A stretch of DNA of 64,000 nt from Aquisalimonas sp007126095 (GCF_048323695.1 NZ_JBLWFT010000007.1:1-64000), one strand, 5' to 3'; shown: positions 8,503 to 17,342, counted from the stretch's first letter. Numbers and translations are program-made. Notes: generated by a model from the sequence alone, not told the origin.

Positions 8503-9150
8503 ATGACTGACGCAGAGTCTTCCGGCAGCCGGCGGCGGCGGGGTGATCGCGATCAGCTCACGCGCGACGACTGGCTGGACGCGGCCACCGAGCTGGTGGT
8601 GGAGGGTGGCTTCGACAATGTCCGCGTACTCACCCTGGCGCGCCGTCTCGGCGTGTCGCGGGGGAGTTTCTACTGGCACTTCCGGGATCACCAGGACCTG
8701 CTATCGAGCTTTCTGCAGCGCTGGCGCGAGCGTCGGATGGCGGACCTGGACTACTGGAAGTCCGGCGACGGCGACGTCCACACCGAGACCCGGCGTATCC
8801 TCCGGCTGCTGCTGGGTGACTCCGGTCGCAGCGTGCGGCGCATGCGCGTGGAGCTGGCGGTTCGCGACTTCGCCCGGCGGGACCGTGACGCCGCCGATGC
8901 GGTGGCCGCGGTGGATGAAGCCCGCATTCGCCAGAACGAGACGCAGCTGCTGCGCATTGCGGATAATGGTGAGGGGGCGCAGGATCTCTCGCTGTTGCTG
9001 TACGTGGCCACCATGGGGGCGCAGCTGGTGATGACCGGCCCCGATCGGGATGAGGCGAAAGTAGAACGCATCGAGCAGCTCATCGCCAATCTCGTGGTCC
9101 AGTGGCACGAGCGGGGCGGCGGCAGCATGCTTGGCCCGGACGCTGAGTGA
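8503..9150 (+). CDS. TetR-family regulator next to beta-oxidation genes
   Basis: A 215-residue one-domain regulator. The helix-turn-helix is at about residues 20-65 (DWLDAATELVVEGGFDNVRV, then GVSRGSFYWHFRDHQDLL). The C-terminal half is the variable ligand pocket. It is divergent from fadB-fadA and 61 bp downstream of a perfect dyad, so it probably represses those genes and itself and releases DNA on binding an acyl-CoA. This is an inference from layout and from known TetR regulators such as PsrA/FadR; the dyad is not the Pseudomonas PsrA consensus. Confidence 0.88.
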   Translation: MTDAESSGSRRRRGDRDQLTRDDWLDAATELVVEGGFDNVRVLTLARRLGVSRGSFYWHFRDHQDLLSSFLQRWRERRMADLDYWKSGDGDVHTETRRILRLLLGDSGRSVRRMRVELAVRDFARRDRDAADAVAAVDEARIRQNETQLLRIADNGEGAQDLSLLLYVATMGAQLVMTGPDRDEAKVERIEQLIANLVVQWHERGGGSMLGPDAE

Positions 9151-9248
9151 AACGCCGTTCCACGGTGGATCAACGGCGCCATGATCCGTAGGGTGTGATT
9201 TTGAGAGGCCGCGCCAACGGGTTTAAGGGCAGGCGGCCCATTAGATAC

Positions 9249-9269
9249 GGAGCGCGTCCGCCGCGCTCC
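9249..9269 (+). promoter_or_regulatory. 5' leader hairpin before SDR gene
   Basis: An 8-bp perfect stem GGAGCGCG / CGCGCTCC (9249-9256 with 9262-9269) ends 3 nt before the GGAGGAG ribosome site of the next gene. It could be the tail hairpin of the tetR message or a translation-modulating leader structure; no T-run follows. Confidence 0.4.
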
Positions 9270-9285
9270 GCTGGAGGAGATCAGC

Positions 9286-9915
9286 ATGACCGTACTAGTC
9301 ATTGGTGCCAACGGGCGCATCGGCAGACAGGTATGTGCTCTGGCCGCGGAATCCGGGGTGCCGGTGCGTGCCATGGTGAGGCACCGGGCCGAAGAACCGC
9401 TCTTCGAGGAGCAGGGCATCGACACAGTTCAGGGCGATCTGGAAGGGGACTTCCACGAGGCGCTGGATGGGTGTGATCAGGTGGTTTTCGTTGCCGGGTC
9501 CGGTCCCCACACCAGCGCGGACCGCACCCTGCTGGTGGATCTGCACGGCGCCGTTCGTGCCATCCAGCTTGCCGAGGAAGCCGGCGTGTCGCGTTTCATC
9601 ATGCTCAGCGCCCTGCGGGCCAGCGATCCGCTGGCGGGGCCGGAGAACCTGCGGCCCTATCTGGCAGCGAAGTACGCGGCCGACCTGATTCTGCAGCGCT
9701 CGACCCTGCCCCACGTTATTCTGCGGCCCGGCAAGTTCACGGACGACGAGCCCACCGGGCTGGTCTCGACGGATCCGGACCAGTCGGTGGGGATCGATAT
9801 CAGCCGCGGCAATGTGGCTCTGGCGCTGTTCGCCATTCTGCGCAATCCGGACATCGTTGACCGGGAAATCCCGCTGGTGGACGGTGACCGTCCGGTGGAC
9901 GCCGTGGTCGGCTGA
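9286..9915 (+). CDS. NAD(P)-binding SDR family protein (atypical, NmrA-like)
   Basis: A 209-residue Rossmann protein. VLVIGANGRIGRQV (3-16) is the GxxGxxG dinucleotide loop, followed by VQGDLEGDF, FVAGSG, SRFIMLSALRASDP and a late YLAAKYAAD, which gives a Tyr-x3-Lys pair near residues 125-129. It resembles the YwnB/BVR-B/NmrA group of atypical short-chain proteins, which act as reductases or redox sensors. A strong GGAGGAG site fixes the start. It may be co-transcribed with the tetR gene 135 bp upstream. Substrate is unknown. Confidence 0.8.
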   Translation: MTVLVIGANGRIGRQVCALAAESGVPVRAMVRHRAEEPLFEEQGIDTVQGDLEGDFHEALDGCDQVVFVAGSGPHTSADRTLLVDLHGAVRAIQLAEEAGVSRFIMLSALRASDPLAGPENLRPYLAAKYAADLILQRSTLPHVILRPGKFTDDEPTGLVSTDPDQSVGIDISRGNVALALFAILRNPDIVDREIPLVDGDRPVDAVVG

Positions 9916-9961
9916 CGCATCGGCGCTGTCGCCCGTTGAGCTGGCACCCGACACGCGGGTG

Positions 9962-11119
9962 TCAGCTCACCCGGGGACACCCTCCCACAATCCCCCGTCT
10001 GGACAACACCAACTGCCACAGCTGGGTTTCCCGTGCCCGGAACAGTGCCGCGCAGCTCAGCAGGTAGTAGCGCCACATGCGCCGGAAACGCTCGCCGTAG
10101 CGATCCCGGAACTGCGGCCATGCCGCCTCGACGTTGTCGTGCCACGCCATCAGCGTCGGGTCGTAGTCGGCGCCGAAGTTGTGGACGTCTTCGATGAGGA
10201 CCAGGTCCTCGGCGGCATCGCTGATCTGGCCGAGCGCGGGCAGGTCGCCGTTGGGGAAGATGTACTTGTCGACCCACGGGTCGGGCGTCGAGTTGCGGCG
10301 GTTCTTGCCGATGGTGTGGAGCAGGCAGAGGCCGTCGTCCGCGAGGCAGCGGTTCACTGTCTCCAGAAACGTGCGATGGTTCTTGCGGCCCACGTGCTCG
10401 AACATGCCGACGCTGACGACGGCATCGAAGTGCTCGTCGACTTCCCGGTAGTCCTGCAGCCGGAACTCGACGGGCAGGCCCCGGCAGCGTTCCCGCCCGA
10501 GGCGGACCTGTTCCTCGGAAATGGTCAGTCCCACGCACTCCACGCCGTAGTGTTCGGCGGCATACTGCATGAAACTGCCCCAGCCGCAGCCGATGTCGAG
10601 CACACGCATACCCGGTTCGAGCTGGAGCTTGCGGCAGATCAGGTCCAGTTTTGCTTCCTGGGCCTCGTCCAGTGTCCGCGCATCCCGCCAGTAACCGCAC
10701 GTGTAGGTCATGCGGCGGTCCAGCATTGCGGCGTAGAAGTCGTTGCCCAGGTCGTAGTGGGCCTCCCCCACCTGTCTGGCGCGCCGAAGGCTTTGCAGGT
10801 TGAGCAGCCTGGCGCGCATGGAGTGGAACGCCAGACGCAGCGGCTGGACCTGGTCGTGGATGCGGGCACGGAGGATACGGAAGAAGAACTCGTCGAGGCG
10901 CTCCACGTCCCAGTGGCCGTCCATGTACGCCTCGCCCAGGCCCAGATTACCGTAGGCCAGGGCGCGCTCGGGGACATTGCTCGCGTGGAGTTGGATGTCC
11001 CAGGGTCGGTCGCCGTTGACACGGATGTCTGCTTTCTCAAGCAGGTCGTGCATGAGGCGGTCGAGACTGTTACTGCTCTGCTGTTGGGAAGGCAGACGCG
11101 TGCGTGTCGGTGATGCCAT
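9962..11119 (-). CDS. cfa: Cyclopropane-fatty-acyl-phospholipid synthase
   Basis: A 385-residue SAM-dependent enzyme that methylenates unsaturated acyl chains of membrane phospholipids, typically on entry to stationary phase or under salt and acid stress. Seen are the N-terminal lipid-binding part, HYDLGNDFYAAMLDRRMTYT with CGYW, the SAM site RVLDIGCGWGSF (near 168), EMFEHVG-like VGMFEHVGRKNH, and KYIFPNGDLPAL. The GGAGGGG just before the second ATG (11119) decides for that start over ATG 11131. A possible promoter (TTGACA as complement of 11157-11162, TAAACT as complement of 11136-11141, 15-nt spacer) would give a very short leader. Confidence 0.93.
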   Translation of the reverse strand: MASPTRTRLPSQQQSSNSLDRLMHDLLEKADIRVNGDRPWDIQLHASNVPERALAYGNLGLGEAYMDGHWDVERLDEFFFRILRARIHDQVQPLRLAFHSMRARLLNLQSLRRARQVGEAHYDLGNDFYAAMLDRRMTYTCGYWRDARTLDEAQEAKLDLICRKLQLEPGMRVLDIGCGWGSFMQYAAEHYGVECVGLTISEEQVRLGRERCRGLPVEFRLQDYREVDEHFDAVVSVGMFEHVGRKNHRTFLETVNRCLADDGLCLLHTIGKNRRNSTPDPWVDKYIFPNGDLPALGQISDAAEDLVLIEDVHNFGADYDPTLMAWHDNVEAAWPQFRDRYGERFRRMWRYYLLSCAALFRARETQLWQLVLSRRGIVGGCPRVS

Positions 11120-11216
11120 CAGCCCCTCCATGCGCAGTTTATTCTTGCTTCTGCGCTGTCAATCCTCCATTTACTTTCAGCATAGTCAATGAGCCGCCGT
11201 TGATCCTACCCGTCGG

Positions 11217-11240
11217 CGCCGCCGGGGTGTCCCGGCGGCG
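11217..11240. terminator. Hairpin after crotonase gene
   Basis: A perfect 10-bp stem CGCCGCCGGG / CCCGGCGGCG (11217-11226, 11231-11240) with loop GTGT lies just past the stop of the minus-strand crotonase gene. No T-run follows, so termination efficiency is uncertain. Confidence 0.5.
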
Positions 11241-11247
11241 ACGCCGG

Positions 11248-12108
11248 TCACTCGAACGGCCGCTCGCGCCACCAGGGGAAGAAGTCCGGCATATCCGCGG
11301 ACGGCCCCATGGTGAACCTGGCCGGACGCTTCTCGAGAAAGCTGCTGACGCCTTCGCGGGCATCGGCTGACTGGCCCATGTAGGCGATGGCGCGGGAGTC
11401 GATCTTGTGCGCCTCCATGGGATGATCGGCCGCCAGCATGCGCCACATCAGCTGGCGGTTGAGCGCGGTGGCCACCGCCGAGGTGTTGTCGGCAAACTCC
11501 CGCGCCAGTTCCCGTGCCGCTGGGAGCAGGGCGTCGGGTTCATGCAGGCTGCGCACGAGGCCGCCTGCATGTGCCTCCTCGGCATCGAAGACGCGGCCGC
11601 TGTAGACCCATTCGGCAGCCTGCTGCATGCCGACAAGACGCGGCAGGAACCAGCTCGAGCATGCTTCCATGGTGATGCCCCGGCGGGAGAAGACGAAACC
11701 GAAGCGGGCCCGCGTCGAGGCCAGCCGGATGTCCATGGGGAGCTGCATGGTGAGCCCGATGCCGACCGCGGCACCGTTGATTGCGCCGATGACCGGTTTG
11801 CGGCATTCATAAATACGCAGGGTGACCGTGCCACCGCCGTCGCGGTTGCTGTTGGCCAGCTCCTTGTCCTCGCGCTTGTCCCGGTTGAACGTGTCGCCGC
11901 CTTTCTCCAGATCGGCGCCGGCGCAGAACGCCTTGCCGGCGCCGGTGACGATGATGGCGCGGACCGAGTCATCGCTGTCCGCGGCATCGAATGCTTCGAT
12001 GAGTTCGCGCCGCATCGCGTCGTTGAAGGCGTTCATGCGGTCGGGGCGGTCCAGGGTCAGGGTCAGGACCCCCTGGTCGACCTCGTACTGCAGCGTTTCG
12101 TAGCTCAC
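11248..12108 (-). CDS. Enoyl-CoA hydratase/isomerase family protein
   Basis: A 286-residue crotonase. Typical segments: LTLDRPDRMNAFNDAMRREL, the oxyanion region GAGKAFCAGADLEKG, KPVIGAINGAAVGIGLTMQL, FSRRGITMEACSSWFLPRLVG, and VYSGRVFDAEEAHAGGLV. It hydrates or isomerises an acyl-CoA; the exact substrate is not clear, and it is separate from the fad cluster. The start is a GTG at 12108, chosen because AAGGAG lies 8 nt before it; the open frame upstream of it (to 12183) adds an Arg-rich stretch unlike the family. It is monocistronic. Confidence 0.88.
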   Translation of the reverse strand: MSYETLQYEVDQGVLTLTLDRPDRMNAFNDAMRRELIEAFDAADSDDSVRAIIVTGAGKAFCAGADLEKGGDTFNRDKREDKELANSNRDGGGTVTLRIYECRKPVIGAINGAAVGIGLTMQLPMDIRLASTRARFGFVFSRRGITMEACSSWFLPRLVGMQQAAEWVYSGRVFDAEEAHAGGLVRSLHEPDALLPAARELAREFADNTSAVATALNRQLMWRMLAADHPMEAHKIDSRAIAYMGQSADAREGVSSFLEKRPARFTMGPSADMPDFFPWWRERPFE

Positions 12109-12457
12109 TGCGGATCTCCTTGTGGTGTGGTTTTCTGGTTCAGGCATGCCGGTCGTGACCGGATCCGGCCGGCGTGTATGCACCCAGTCTATTGCGCTGA
12201 CCCGGCGCTGTCAGGTGCGAGTGCCATTCCGCAAATAGGCTGAGAAGGGCTGGGTGAGTGAAATTCCCTGAAAGCCCTGAAAAAATCATCGTATTTGCTG
12301 CCAGCGGGGTTTGGTAACGCTGTGATCGTTGTGCGCAGACAGTATCCGTGAGAACCGTGGTCGTTGGGTTTGCGTTCTGATCTTTCGCATCTATGTCAAA
12401 GGGTTGCCTTTTCCGCAGAGCGGACCCGGGCAGTTGCTTTACCGGCCCTGTTTGCTG

Positions 12458-12485
12458 TTGACAGGGGGTTTGCCAGCTGTAGTCT
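12458..12485 (+). promoter_or_regulatory. Candidate sigma-70 promoter of TRAP operon
   Basis: A consensus -35 box TTGACA (12458-12463) is followed after 16 nt by TAGTCT (12480-12485), a moderate -10 match. It would start transcription near 12492, leaving an 80-nt leader before the GTG of dctP. Confidence 0.5.
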
Positions 12486-12511
12486 GAATAACGTCCACAG
12501 AATCAAGAATA

Positions 12512-12525
12512 AGTGCCACGGCACT
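12512..12525. promoter_or_regulatory. Inverted repeat in TRAP leader
   Basis: AGTGCC and GGCACT are separated by AC. The dyad sits about 25 bp downstream of the proposed -10 box, the place of a roadblock-type repressor operator. No regulator gene adjoins the operon. Confidence 0.4.
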
Positions 12526-12571
12526 GGCGTGATTCGCAGTCGGCATCAGTCCAATTCGGGAGGAGAATACC

Positions 12572-13612
12572 GTGAAGCATTCCATGAAGCTGGGTCTTTC
12601 CGCCGCCGCCACGGGCCTGCTCGGGCTCGCACTGGCTCCAGCAACGGTCTCCGCGGACGAGACCTACACCTGGCGTGTCCAGTCGCACTGGCCCAGTGCC
12701 AGCAGCTCGTACGGCGACAGCCTGGAAACGTTGAAGGAGAAGCTCTACGAGCGCACGGACGGCCGGCTTGAACTCGAGCTGCACGAGGCCGGTTCGCTGT
12801 TCGGGCATGACGAGATCTTCAGCGCTGTGAGCCGCGGCACGCTGGATATGGGGACTATTTCGCCCGCTTACGAGATGGACCGGTTGTCCACTGCCGGTAT
12901 CGCATTCGGTCTCCCCAACGGCTTCCAGGAAACCTGGGAGGCCGCTTACTTCTTCAAGCACAAGGGCTTCGAGGAGATGATCCGCGAAGAGGCCGCAGAG
13001 TACGACGTGGCCTACTTCACCGAGAAGGTCTATCCGACAGAAATGGTGCTCAGCGAGCCCATTGAGTCCCTGAGCGATTTCGAGGGGCTGAATATCCGCT
13101 CTTCCGGCGTGCTGCAGACCTTCCTGACCGAGGCCGGCGCAGCGGCATCCAACATTCCCGGTGAAGAGCTTTACCAGGCCCTGCAGACGGGTGTCGTCGA
13201 CGGTGCCCACTGGGGGGCCGTGCAGGGCGCGATGAGCATGTCACTGTACGAGGTGGCGCCTTATCATGTGCGGCCACCGCTCAACATCGGCGGTATCGAT
13301 GCCTACGTCATAAGCCAGGACTCCCTGGACGAGTTGCCGGATGACATCCGTAAGACGGTGGAAGACACCATCGAGGAGCAGTTCTGGCGCCGCACCAACG
13401 AGTACATCTACCAGGAGCAGGCCGCCCTGGCTCACTCCAAGGAAGAGTACGGCGTTGAGGTTATCGAACTGCCCGACGAAGTACAGGACGCCATGCTGGA
13501 GGCAGCGGAGAGTATCTGGGATGACCAGGCTGCCGAGAGCGAGCGTGCCGCCGAGGCGGTCGAGCTGATGCGCGAACTGCTCGCCGATCTGGGGCATATC
13601 GACGAGGAGTGA
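12572..13612 (+). CDS. dctP: TRAP transporter substrate-binding protein (DctP family)
   Basis: A 346-residue periplasmic binding protein. A Sec signal peptide ends near residue 28 (ATVSA-DE). The mature protein is strongly acidic. DctP-family features: the YTWRVQSHWP strand, GRLELELHEAGSLFG, the ligand-binding Arg region FEGLNIRSSGVLQ, and YQALQTGVVDGAHWG. It captures an organic acid-like solute for the DctQM permease encoded next; the actual ligand is not predictable. The start is a GTG preceded by GGGAGGAG. A stem follows the stop, before dctQ. Confidence 0.93.
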   Translation: MKHSMKLGLSAAATGLLGLALAPATVSADETYTWRVQSHWPSASSSYGDSLETLKEKLYERTDGRLELELHEAGSLFGHDEIFSAVSRGTLDMGTISPAYEMDRLSTAGIAFGLPNGFQETWEAAYFFKHKGFEEMIREEAAEYDVAYFTEKVYPTEMVLSEPIESLSDFEGLNIRSSGVLQTFLTEAGAAASNIPGEELYQALQTGVVDGAHWGAVQGAMSMSLYEVAPYHVRPPLNIGGIDAYVISQDSLDELPDDIRKTVEDTIEEQFWRRTNEYIYQEQAALAHSKEEYGVEVIELPDEVQDAMLEAAESIWDDQAAESERAAEAVELMRELLADLGHIDEE

Positions 13613-13621
13613 GTCGGCCAT

Positions 13622-13654
13622 GGGGAGTCTGCGGTCACGTGCTGCAGACTCCCC
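13622..13654 (+). terminator. Intra-operon hairpin after dctP
   Basis: An 11-bp perfect stem GGGGAGTCTGC / GCAGACTCCCC (13622-13632, 13644-13654) with an 11-nt loop and no T-run lies between dctP and dctQ. Such structures often protect the binding-protein message from 3' decay, giving more binding protein than permease. Partial termination is the alternative. Confidence 0.55.
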
Positions 13655-13731
13655 GGTTGCGTTTCGCCGGTGGTGACGCCAAGCCGGGGTCACCACCACC
13701 CAGGTGACGGATTTCCCCTCACGGAGATGTT

Positions 13732-14283
13732 ATGAACGCCCTGCGCAAGGTGCTCCGCGGCGTGACCCATGCCAATGAGTGGCTGGGCCGAGCGGTACTG
13801 GCCTGGCTTGTCCTGGTCATGTTCGTGTTGCTGTTTCTGGAAGTGAACATGCGGTATCTGTTCGGCTCGCCCACGGTCTGGACGGGCGAGCTCACGCAGA
13901 TGCTTTTCGGGGTCTACGCCATTCTCGCCGGCGCTTACATCATGACCCAGCGCGCCCACGTGAACGTGGACATCTTCTACGCGCGCTTCCCGAAGCGGGT
14001 CCGCGCCGGCGTGGATATTCTGACCTCGGCGCTATTTTTCGCGTTCGTGCTGGTTCTGGTGACCGAGGGATACAGCATGGCGGAGGACTCCATGAGCCGC
14101 TGGGAGACCTCCCGTTCGGCCTGGAACCCGCCTGTGTGGCCGGTGAAGCTGGCCATTCCCGTGGGCGCGGGACTGTTGTTGCTGCAAGGGCTGGTCAAGC
14201 TGATTCACGACATCCTGATTCTTTTCAATCTGGAGGGTAGCGAGCCGCTGTTCCCCGAGCAGGCAGGGGAGGACAAGCTATGA
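13732..14283 (+). CDS. dctQ: TRAP transporter small permease (DctQ)
   Basis: A 183-residue membrane protein with four predicted transmembrane helices (about 15-37, 50-72, 90-112, 135-157), fitting the DctQ family. It stabilises the large permease DctM. Family wording includes ANEWLGRAVLAWLVLVMFVL, LFLEVNMRYLFGSP, TGELTQMLFGVYAILAGAYI and the charged loop RFPKRVRAGVDI. Its TGA overlaps the ATG of dctM by 4 nt, so the two are translationally coupled. Confidence 0.92.
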   Translation: MNALRKVLRGVTHANEWLGRAVLAWLVLVMFVLLFLEVNMRYLFGSPTVWTGELTQMLFGVYAILAGAYIMTQRAHVNVDIFYARFPKRVRAGVDILTSALFFAFVLVLVTEGYSMAEDSMSRWETSRSAWNPPVWPVKLAIPVGAGLLLLQGLVKLIHDILILFNLEGSEPLFPEQAGEDKL

Positions 14284-15593
14284 GCGTCGAAATGATCACG
14301 CTGCTGTTCTTCGGTTCGCTGCTGTTCTTCCTGTTCCTGGGGGTGCCCCTGGCCTTTGTGCTGGGCGGTGTCTCGGTGGTGTTCCTGTACTTCGACTGGG
14401 GGCCGGATGCGTTCTACATGGTGGCCTCCAACATGTGGAGCACCATGAACAGCTTCACGCTGATCGCCATCCCGCTGTTCATCTTCATGGCGATGCTGCT
14501 GGAGCGCTCGGGCGTTGCCCGCGATCTCTACCACATGATGCACTTGTGGTGGTCCGGCGTGCGTGGCGGGCTGGCCATCGGCACTGTTGGTATTTGCGCG
14601 ATCTTTGCCGCCATGTGCGGCATCAGCGGCGCGGCGGTGACCAGCATGGGCACCATAGCCCTGCCCAACATGCTGGAGCGCAAGTACGACAAGGAGATGG
14701 CGCTGGGGGCCATCAACGCCGGCGGCGGCTGGGGGATTCTCATCCCGCCGAGCATCATCATGATTCTCTATGCCCTGATCACGGGCGTGTCGGTGGGTGA
14801 GCTGTTCGCCGCGGGGATTGTCCCGGGGTTGCTGCTGATGGTGCTAGTGTCGCTCTACATCGGCATCCGCTGCTACTTTCAGCCGCACCTGGGGCCGGCG
14901 CTGCCCCAGGAGGACCGCGGTAGCCTGAAAGACAAGTTCATCGCCCTGCGGTCGGTGATCCTGCCGATCTTCATCGTCGTCATCGTACTCGGCTCGATCC
15001 TGGCCGGGATCGCAACCGCAACAGAGGCGGCCGCCATCGGCGTGTTCGGGGCGCTGGTGTCGTCCATCGTCTATCGCCGGTTCAGCTGGGAGATGCTGCG
15101 GGAGTCGTGTATACGCACGCTGCGGCTGACGGGAATGATCATGTGGATCCTGTTCGCGGCCCACGCGTTCAGTACCGCCTATAACTCCATGGGCGCCCAG
15201 CCCATGATCCTCGAGTTCATGATGTCGATCCCCGGCGGGGAGTGGGGGGCGCTGGCGGCCATTCTGATCATCATCTTCCTTATGGCCATGGTGCTGGATC
15301 CACTCGGCATCATGCTGATCACGCTGCCGGTGTTCCTGCCGATCGTGACCGGTTTCGGGTTCGATCCCGTCTGGTTCGGGATCCTGTTCATCATCATGAT
15401 GGAAATCGGTTACATGACTCCGCCGTTCGGCTTCAACCTCTTCTACCTGAAGGGAGTGGCACCGCCTGGTGTGACCATGGGGGATATCTACCGGTCGGTG
15501 ATTCCCTACACGGCGGTGGAGATGTTCGGGCTGTTCCTGGTGATTCTGTTCCCGGGCATCGCGTTGTGGCTACCCAACCTGCTCATGGGTTAG
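14280..15593 (+). CDS. dctM: TRAP transporter large permease (DctM)
   Basis: A 437-residue protein with about 12 hydrophobic segments, the ion-coupled channel of the TRAP system that imports the DctP ligand with a Na+ or H+ gradient. Family signatures include FLFLGVPLAFVLGGVSVVFL, IAIPLFIFMAMLLERSGVA, GISGAAVTSMGTIALPNM, GGGWGILIPPSIIMILYALI and IGYMTPPFGFNLFYLKGVAP. A Na+ gradient would suit a halophile, but that is inference. Its end converges on and overlaps the acyltransferase gene by 11 bp. Confidence 0.93.
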   Translation: MSVEMITLLFFGSLLFFLFLGVPLAFVLGGVSVVFLYFDWGPDAFYMVASNMWSTMNSFTLIAIPLFIFMAMLLERSGVARDLYHMMHLWWSGVRGGLAIGTVGICAIFAAMCGISGAAVTSMGTIALPNMLERKYDKEMALGAINAGGGWGILIPPSIIMILYALITGVSVGELFAAGIVPGLLLMVLVSLYIGIRCYFQPHLGPALPQEDRGSLKDKFIALRSVILPIFIVVIVLGSILAGIATATEAAAIGVFGALVSSIVYRRFSWEMLRESCIRTLRLTGMIMWILFAAHAFSTAYNSMGAQPMILEFMMSIPGGEWGALAAILIIIFLMAMVLDPLGIMLITLPVFLPIVTGFGFDPVWFGILFIIMMEIGYMTPPFGFNLFYLKGVAPPGVTMGDIYRSVIPYTAVEMFGLFLVILFPGIALWLPNLLMG

Positions 15594-17079
15594 TTCGGGG
15601 GGCGTCCGCGGCGGATTCCGGCATCAGGCCGGAGTCCGCCGCCGGATCGTCAGCGCCGGGTCTGTCGCGCAACAGGTGCTCGATGCTGTTGGCGTAGTAC
15701 TCCAGCAGGGGCCGCGCGGTCTCGGCGGGCATGAATCGGTCGTTGCCGGCGTCCAGCAGCGCATTGCGTTCGGTCAGCATGGCAATGGCGAGGTCGAGAC
15801 CCTCGGCTGGATCCGGGACTGGAATGTAGGGGGTTGCCCGATCCCCCGATTCCAGTTCCAGCACAGCCGCAGCGTATGCCGAATCGAGTGCCTCCCTGGA
15901 CCACTCCCGGCGAGGCTCGTGTATCAGTAGCCAGCACACCAGGGGCACCGGCAGGATCGGCGTGACCTCGCCGATGCATCCCATGACGTGCCCGGCGAAG
16001 GCACGGCTCAGGCGCAGCCGCTCCCGTGGGGGCAGAAAGCGCGGGTCGACGTTGCGTTCCTGGCACCAAGCCCGCGCGGAGATGGGGGTGCCAAAACCGG
16101 CGGCCGCATGCCCCATGGTATCTGCGCGCCCCGTCAAGCGATTGCCGACGTTGCGCAGCAACAGCATGACCCCCTGACCCATGGCGCGCACCGTCGAACG
16201 GCGTTTTATCTGGCCGTGAGCCTCTGCAAGGAGTGACTGGTCCTCGACGACGCGGTCGTAGGTGAGGCCCACGGGGATGAACAGGATGTCCCGTTCGCCG
16301 CCCGGGTTGAAATCCCGCAGCATGTAATCCAGCAGCCCCGCCCGCGGCGCGCGCAGGGCCCCGTCACGACTGAGTCCGGCTTCGGGGAACACGGCCTGCA
16401 CCACGCCGCCGTCCACCGCCATCTGCACGTAACGCTCCAGCACGCGGCGGTAGAGCGCGTTGTGGTCGTGTCGACGCACGAAATAGGCGCCCATGGCCCG
16501 CACCAGGGGCTCCAGTGGCCAGACGCGGGCCCACTCTCCCACGGCGTAGGAGAGGGCGGTCTGGTCTTCCGCCAGGTAGGCCACCAGCACGTAATCCATG
16601 TTGCTGCGATGGTTCATGACGAAGACGATACTGGCGTCGGGGTCGATGTTGGCCAGGCCCCGCTCGTCCCGGTAGGCGAGTCGTACCTGGTAGAACCGGC
16701 GCACGATCGCCCGCGCAAGGCGGTTACCGAGCCGGAAATAGACGTAAGCGTTGAACGCGGGGACGATTTCGCGGGCGTAAGCGTCCACCCGGCGCAGCGC
16801 CACCGCCCATGGCGTGCCATTCTCTTCGCAATAAGCCCTGACGGCGGCCAGGACGCGCGGGTCGTAGGCAAGGCGGTCGATGAGGACTTCCCGCTTGGTG
16901 AGGCTGAACGTCGGCAGCTTGAGGTGCAGACGCCGGTTCACCTCCTCGATCAGCCCGCTCAGCCGGCGCCGGAAGAACCAGCGCACTGTGGGAATCAGCA
17001 GGCGTGCGAGTACCGCCCACAGGGTGATGAGCAGCATGACCAAAAGCAGCCAGTAGGGCACCTCTACCGGTTCAGTCAT
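15583..17079 (-). CDS. Glycerolipid acyltransferase (PlsB/PlsC superfamily)
   Basis: A 498-residue protein. One N-terminal transmembrane helix (about 7-28) is followed by the acyltransferase fold with MNHRSNMDYVLVAYL (HX4D catalytic motif), YFVRRHDHNALYRRVLERY and FPEAGLSRDGALRAPRAGLL. The HRSxMDY and F-E-x-G-x-SRxG wording is closer to glycerol-3-phosphate acyltransferases (PlsB) than to PlsC, though the protein is much shorter than PlsB (about 800). It probably makes lysophosphatidic or phosphatidic acid at the inner membrane. The ATG at 17079 lacks a clear ribosome site, so the start is uncertain. Confidence 0.75.
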   Translation of the reverse strand: MTEPVEVPYWLLLVMLLITLWAVLARLLIPTVRWFFRRRLSGLIEEVNRRLHLKLPTFSLTKREVLIDRLAYDPRVLAAVRAYCEENGTPWAVALRRVDAYAREIVPAFNAYVYFRLGNRLARAIVRRFYQVRLAYRDERGLANIDPDASIVFVMNHRSNMDYVLVAYLAEDQTALSYAVGEWARVWPLEPLVRAMGAYFVRRHDHNALYRRVLERYVQMAVDGGVVQAVFPEAGLSRDGALRAPRAGLLDYMLRDFNPGGERDILFIPVGLTYDRVVEDQSLLAEAHGQIKRRSTVRAMGQGVMLLLRNVGNRLTGRADTMGHAAAGFGTPISARAWCQERNVDPRFLPPRERLRLSRAFAGHVMGCIGEVTPILPVPLVCWLLIHEPRREWSREALDSAYAAAVLELESGDRATPYIPVPDPAEGLDLAIAMLTERNALLDAGNDRFMPAETARPLLEYYANSIEHLLRDRPGADDPAADSGLMPESAADAPRTNP

Positions 17080-17297
17080 CGTTTCGGGGGTCTCGAAGCC
17101 GGGCTGATAGTGGGGACGTTTATCATGCGAGCGCGACGCTGTCACACGCCCACGCCGGTACGGCAACGCTATTGCGGCGGTGCAGTGTGAAAAATGCTGG
17201 CCTGACGGCGAATCATCCTGTAGTCTCCTCCTTGCAGTGTCCAGCTTGAGTACCTTCGGCAGTCCCGCCCTTCTTGGTCGTCACTCCGTACGTTGTT

Positions 17298-17318
17298 CAG
17301 GTCGACCTGCATTATGCA
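17298..17318 (+). promoter_or_regulatory. Two nested dyads in cold-shock gene leader
   Basis: CAGGTCGACCTG (17298-17309) is a perfect 12-bp palindrome and is overlapped by TGCAT-T-ATGCA (17308-17318). Both lie 25-45 nt before the cold-shock start codon. Cold-shock mRNAs often carry structured leaders that change fold with temperature; this is a candidate, not proof. Confidence 0.4.
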
Positions 17319-17342
17319 AACGATCGATGAGGAAATGTAACG

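Larger units (their letters stand above)
12109..12571. other. 463-bp intergenic region before TRAP operon
   Basis: No gene is visible. It holds the upstream region of the minus-strand crotonase gene and the promoter and leader of the TRAP operon (separate entries). The middle, about 12180-12450, shows only weak inverted repeats, for example AGGGCT/AGCCCT around 12246-12275, and a stretch of lower GC. Confidence 0.7.

Noticed and set aside
9190..9215. Further copy of the left-edge palindromic repeat
   Set aside because: Only about 10 bp (CCGTAGGGTG) match and the second arm is missing; too short to call.
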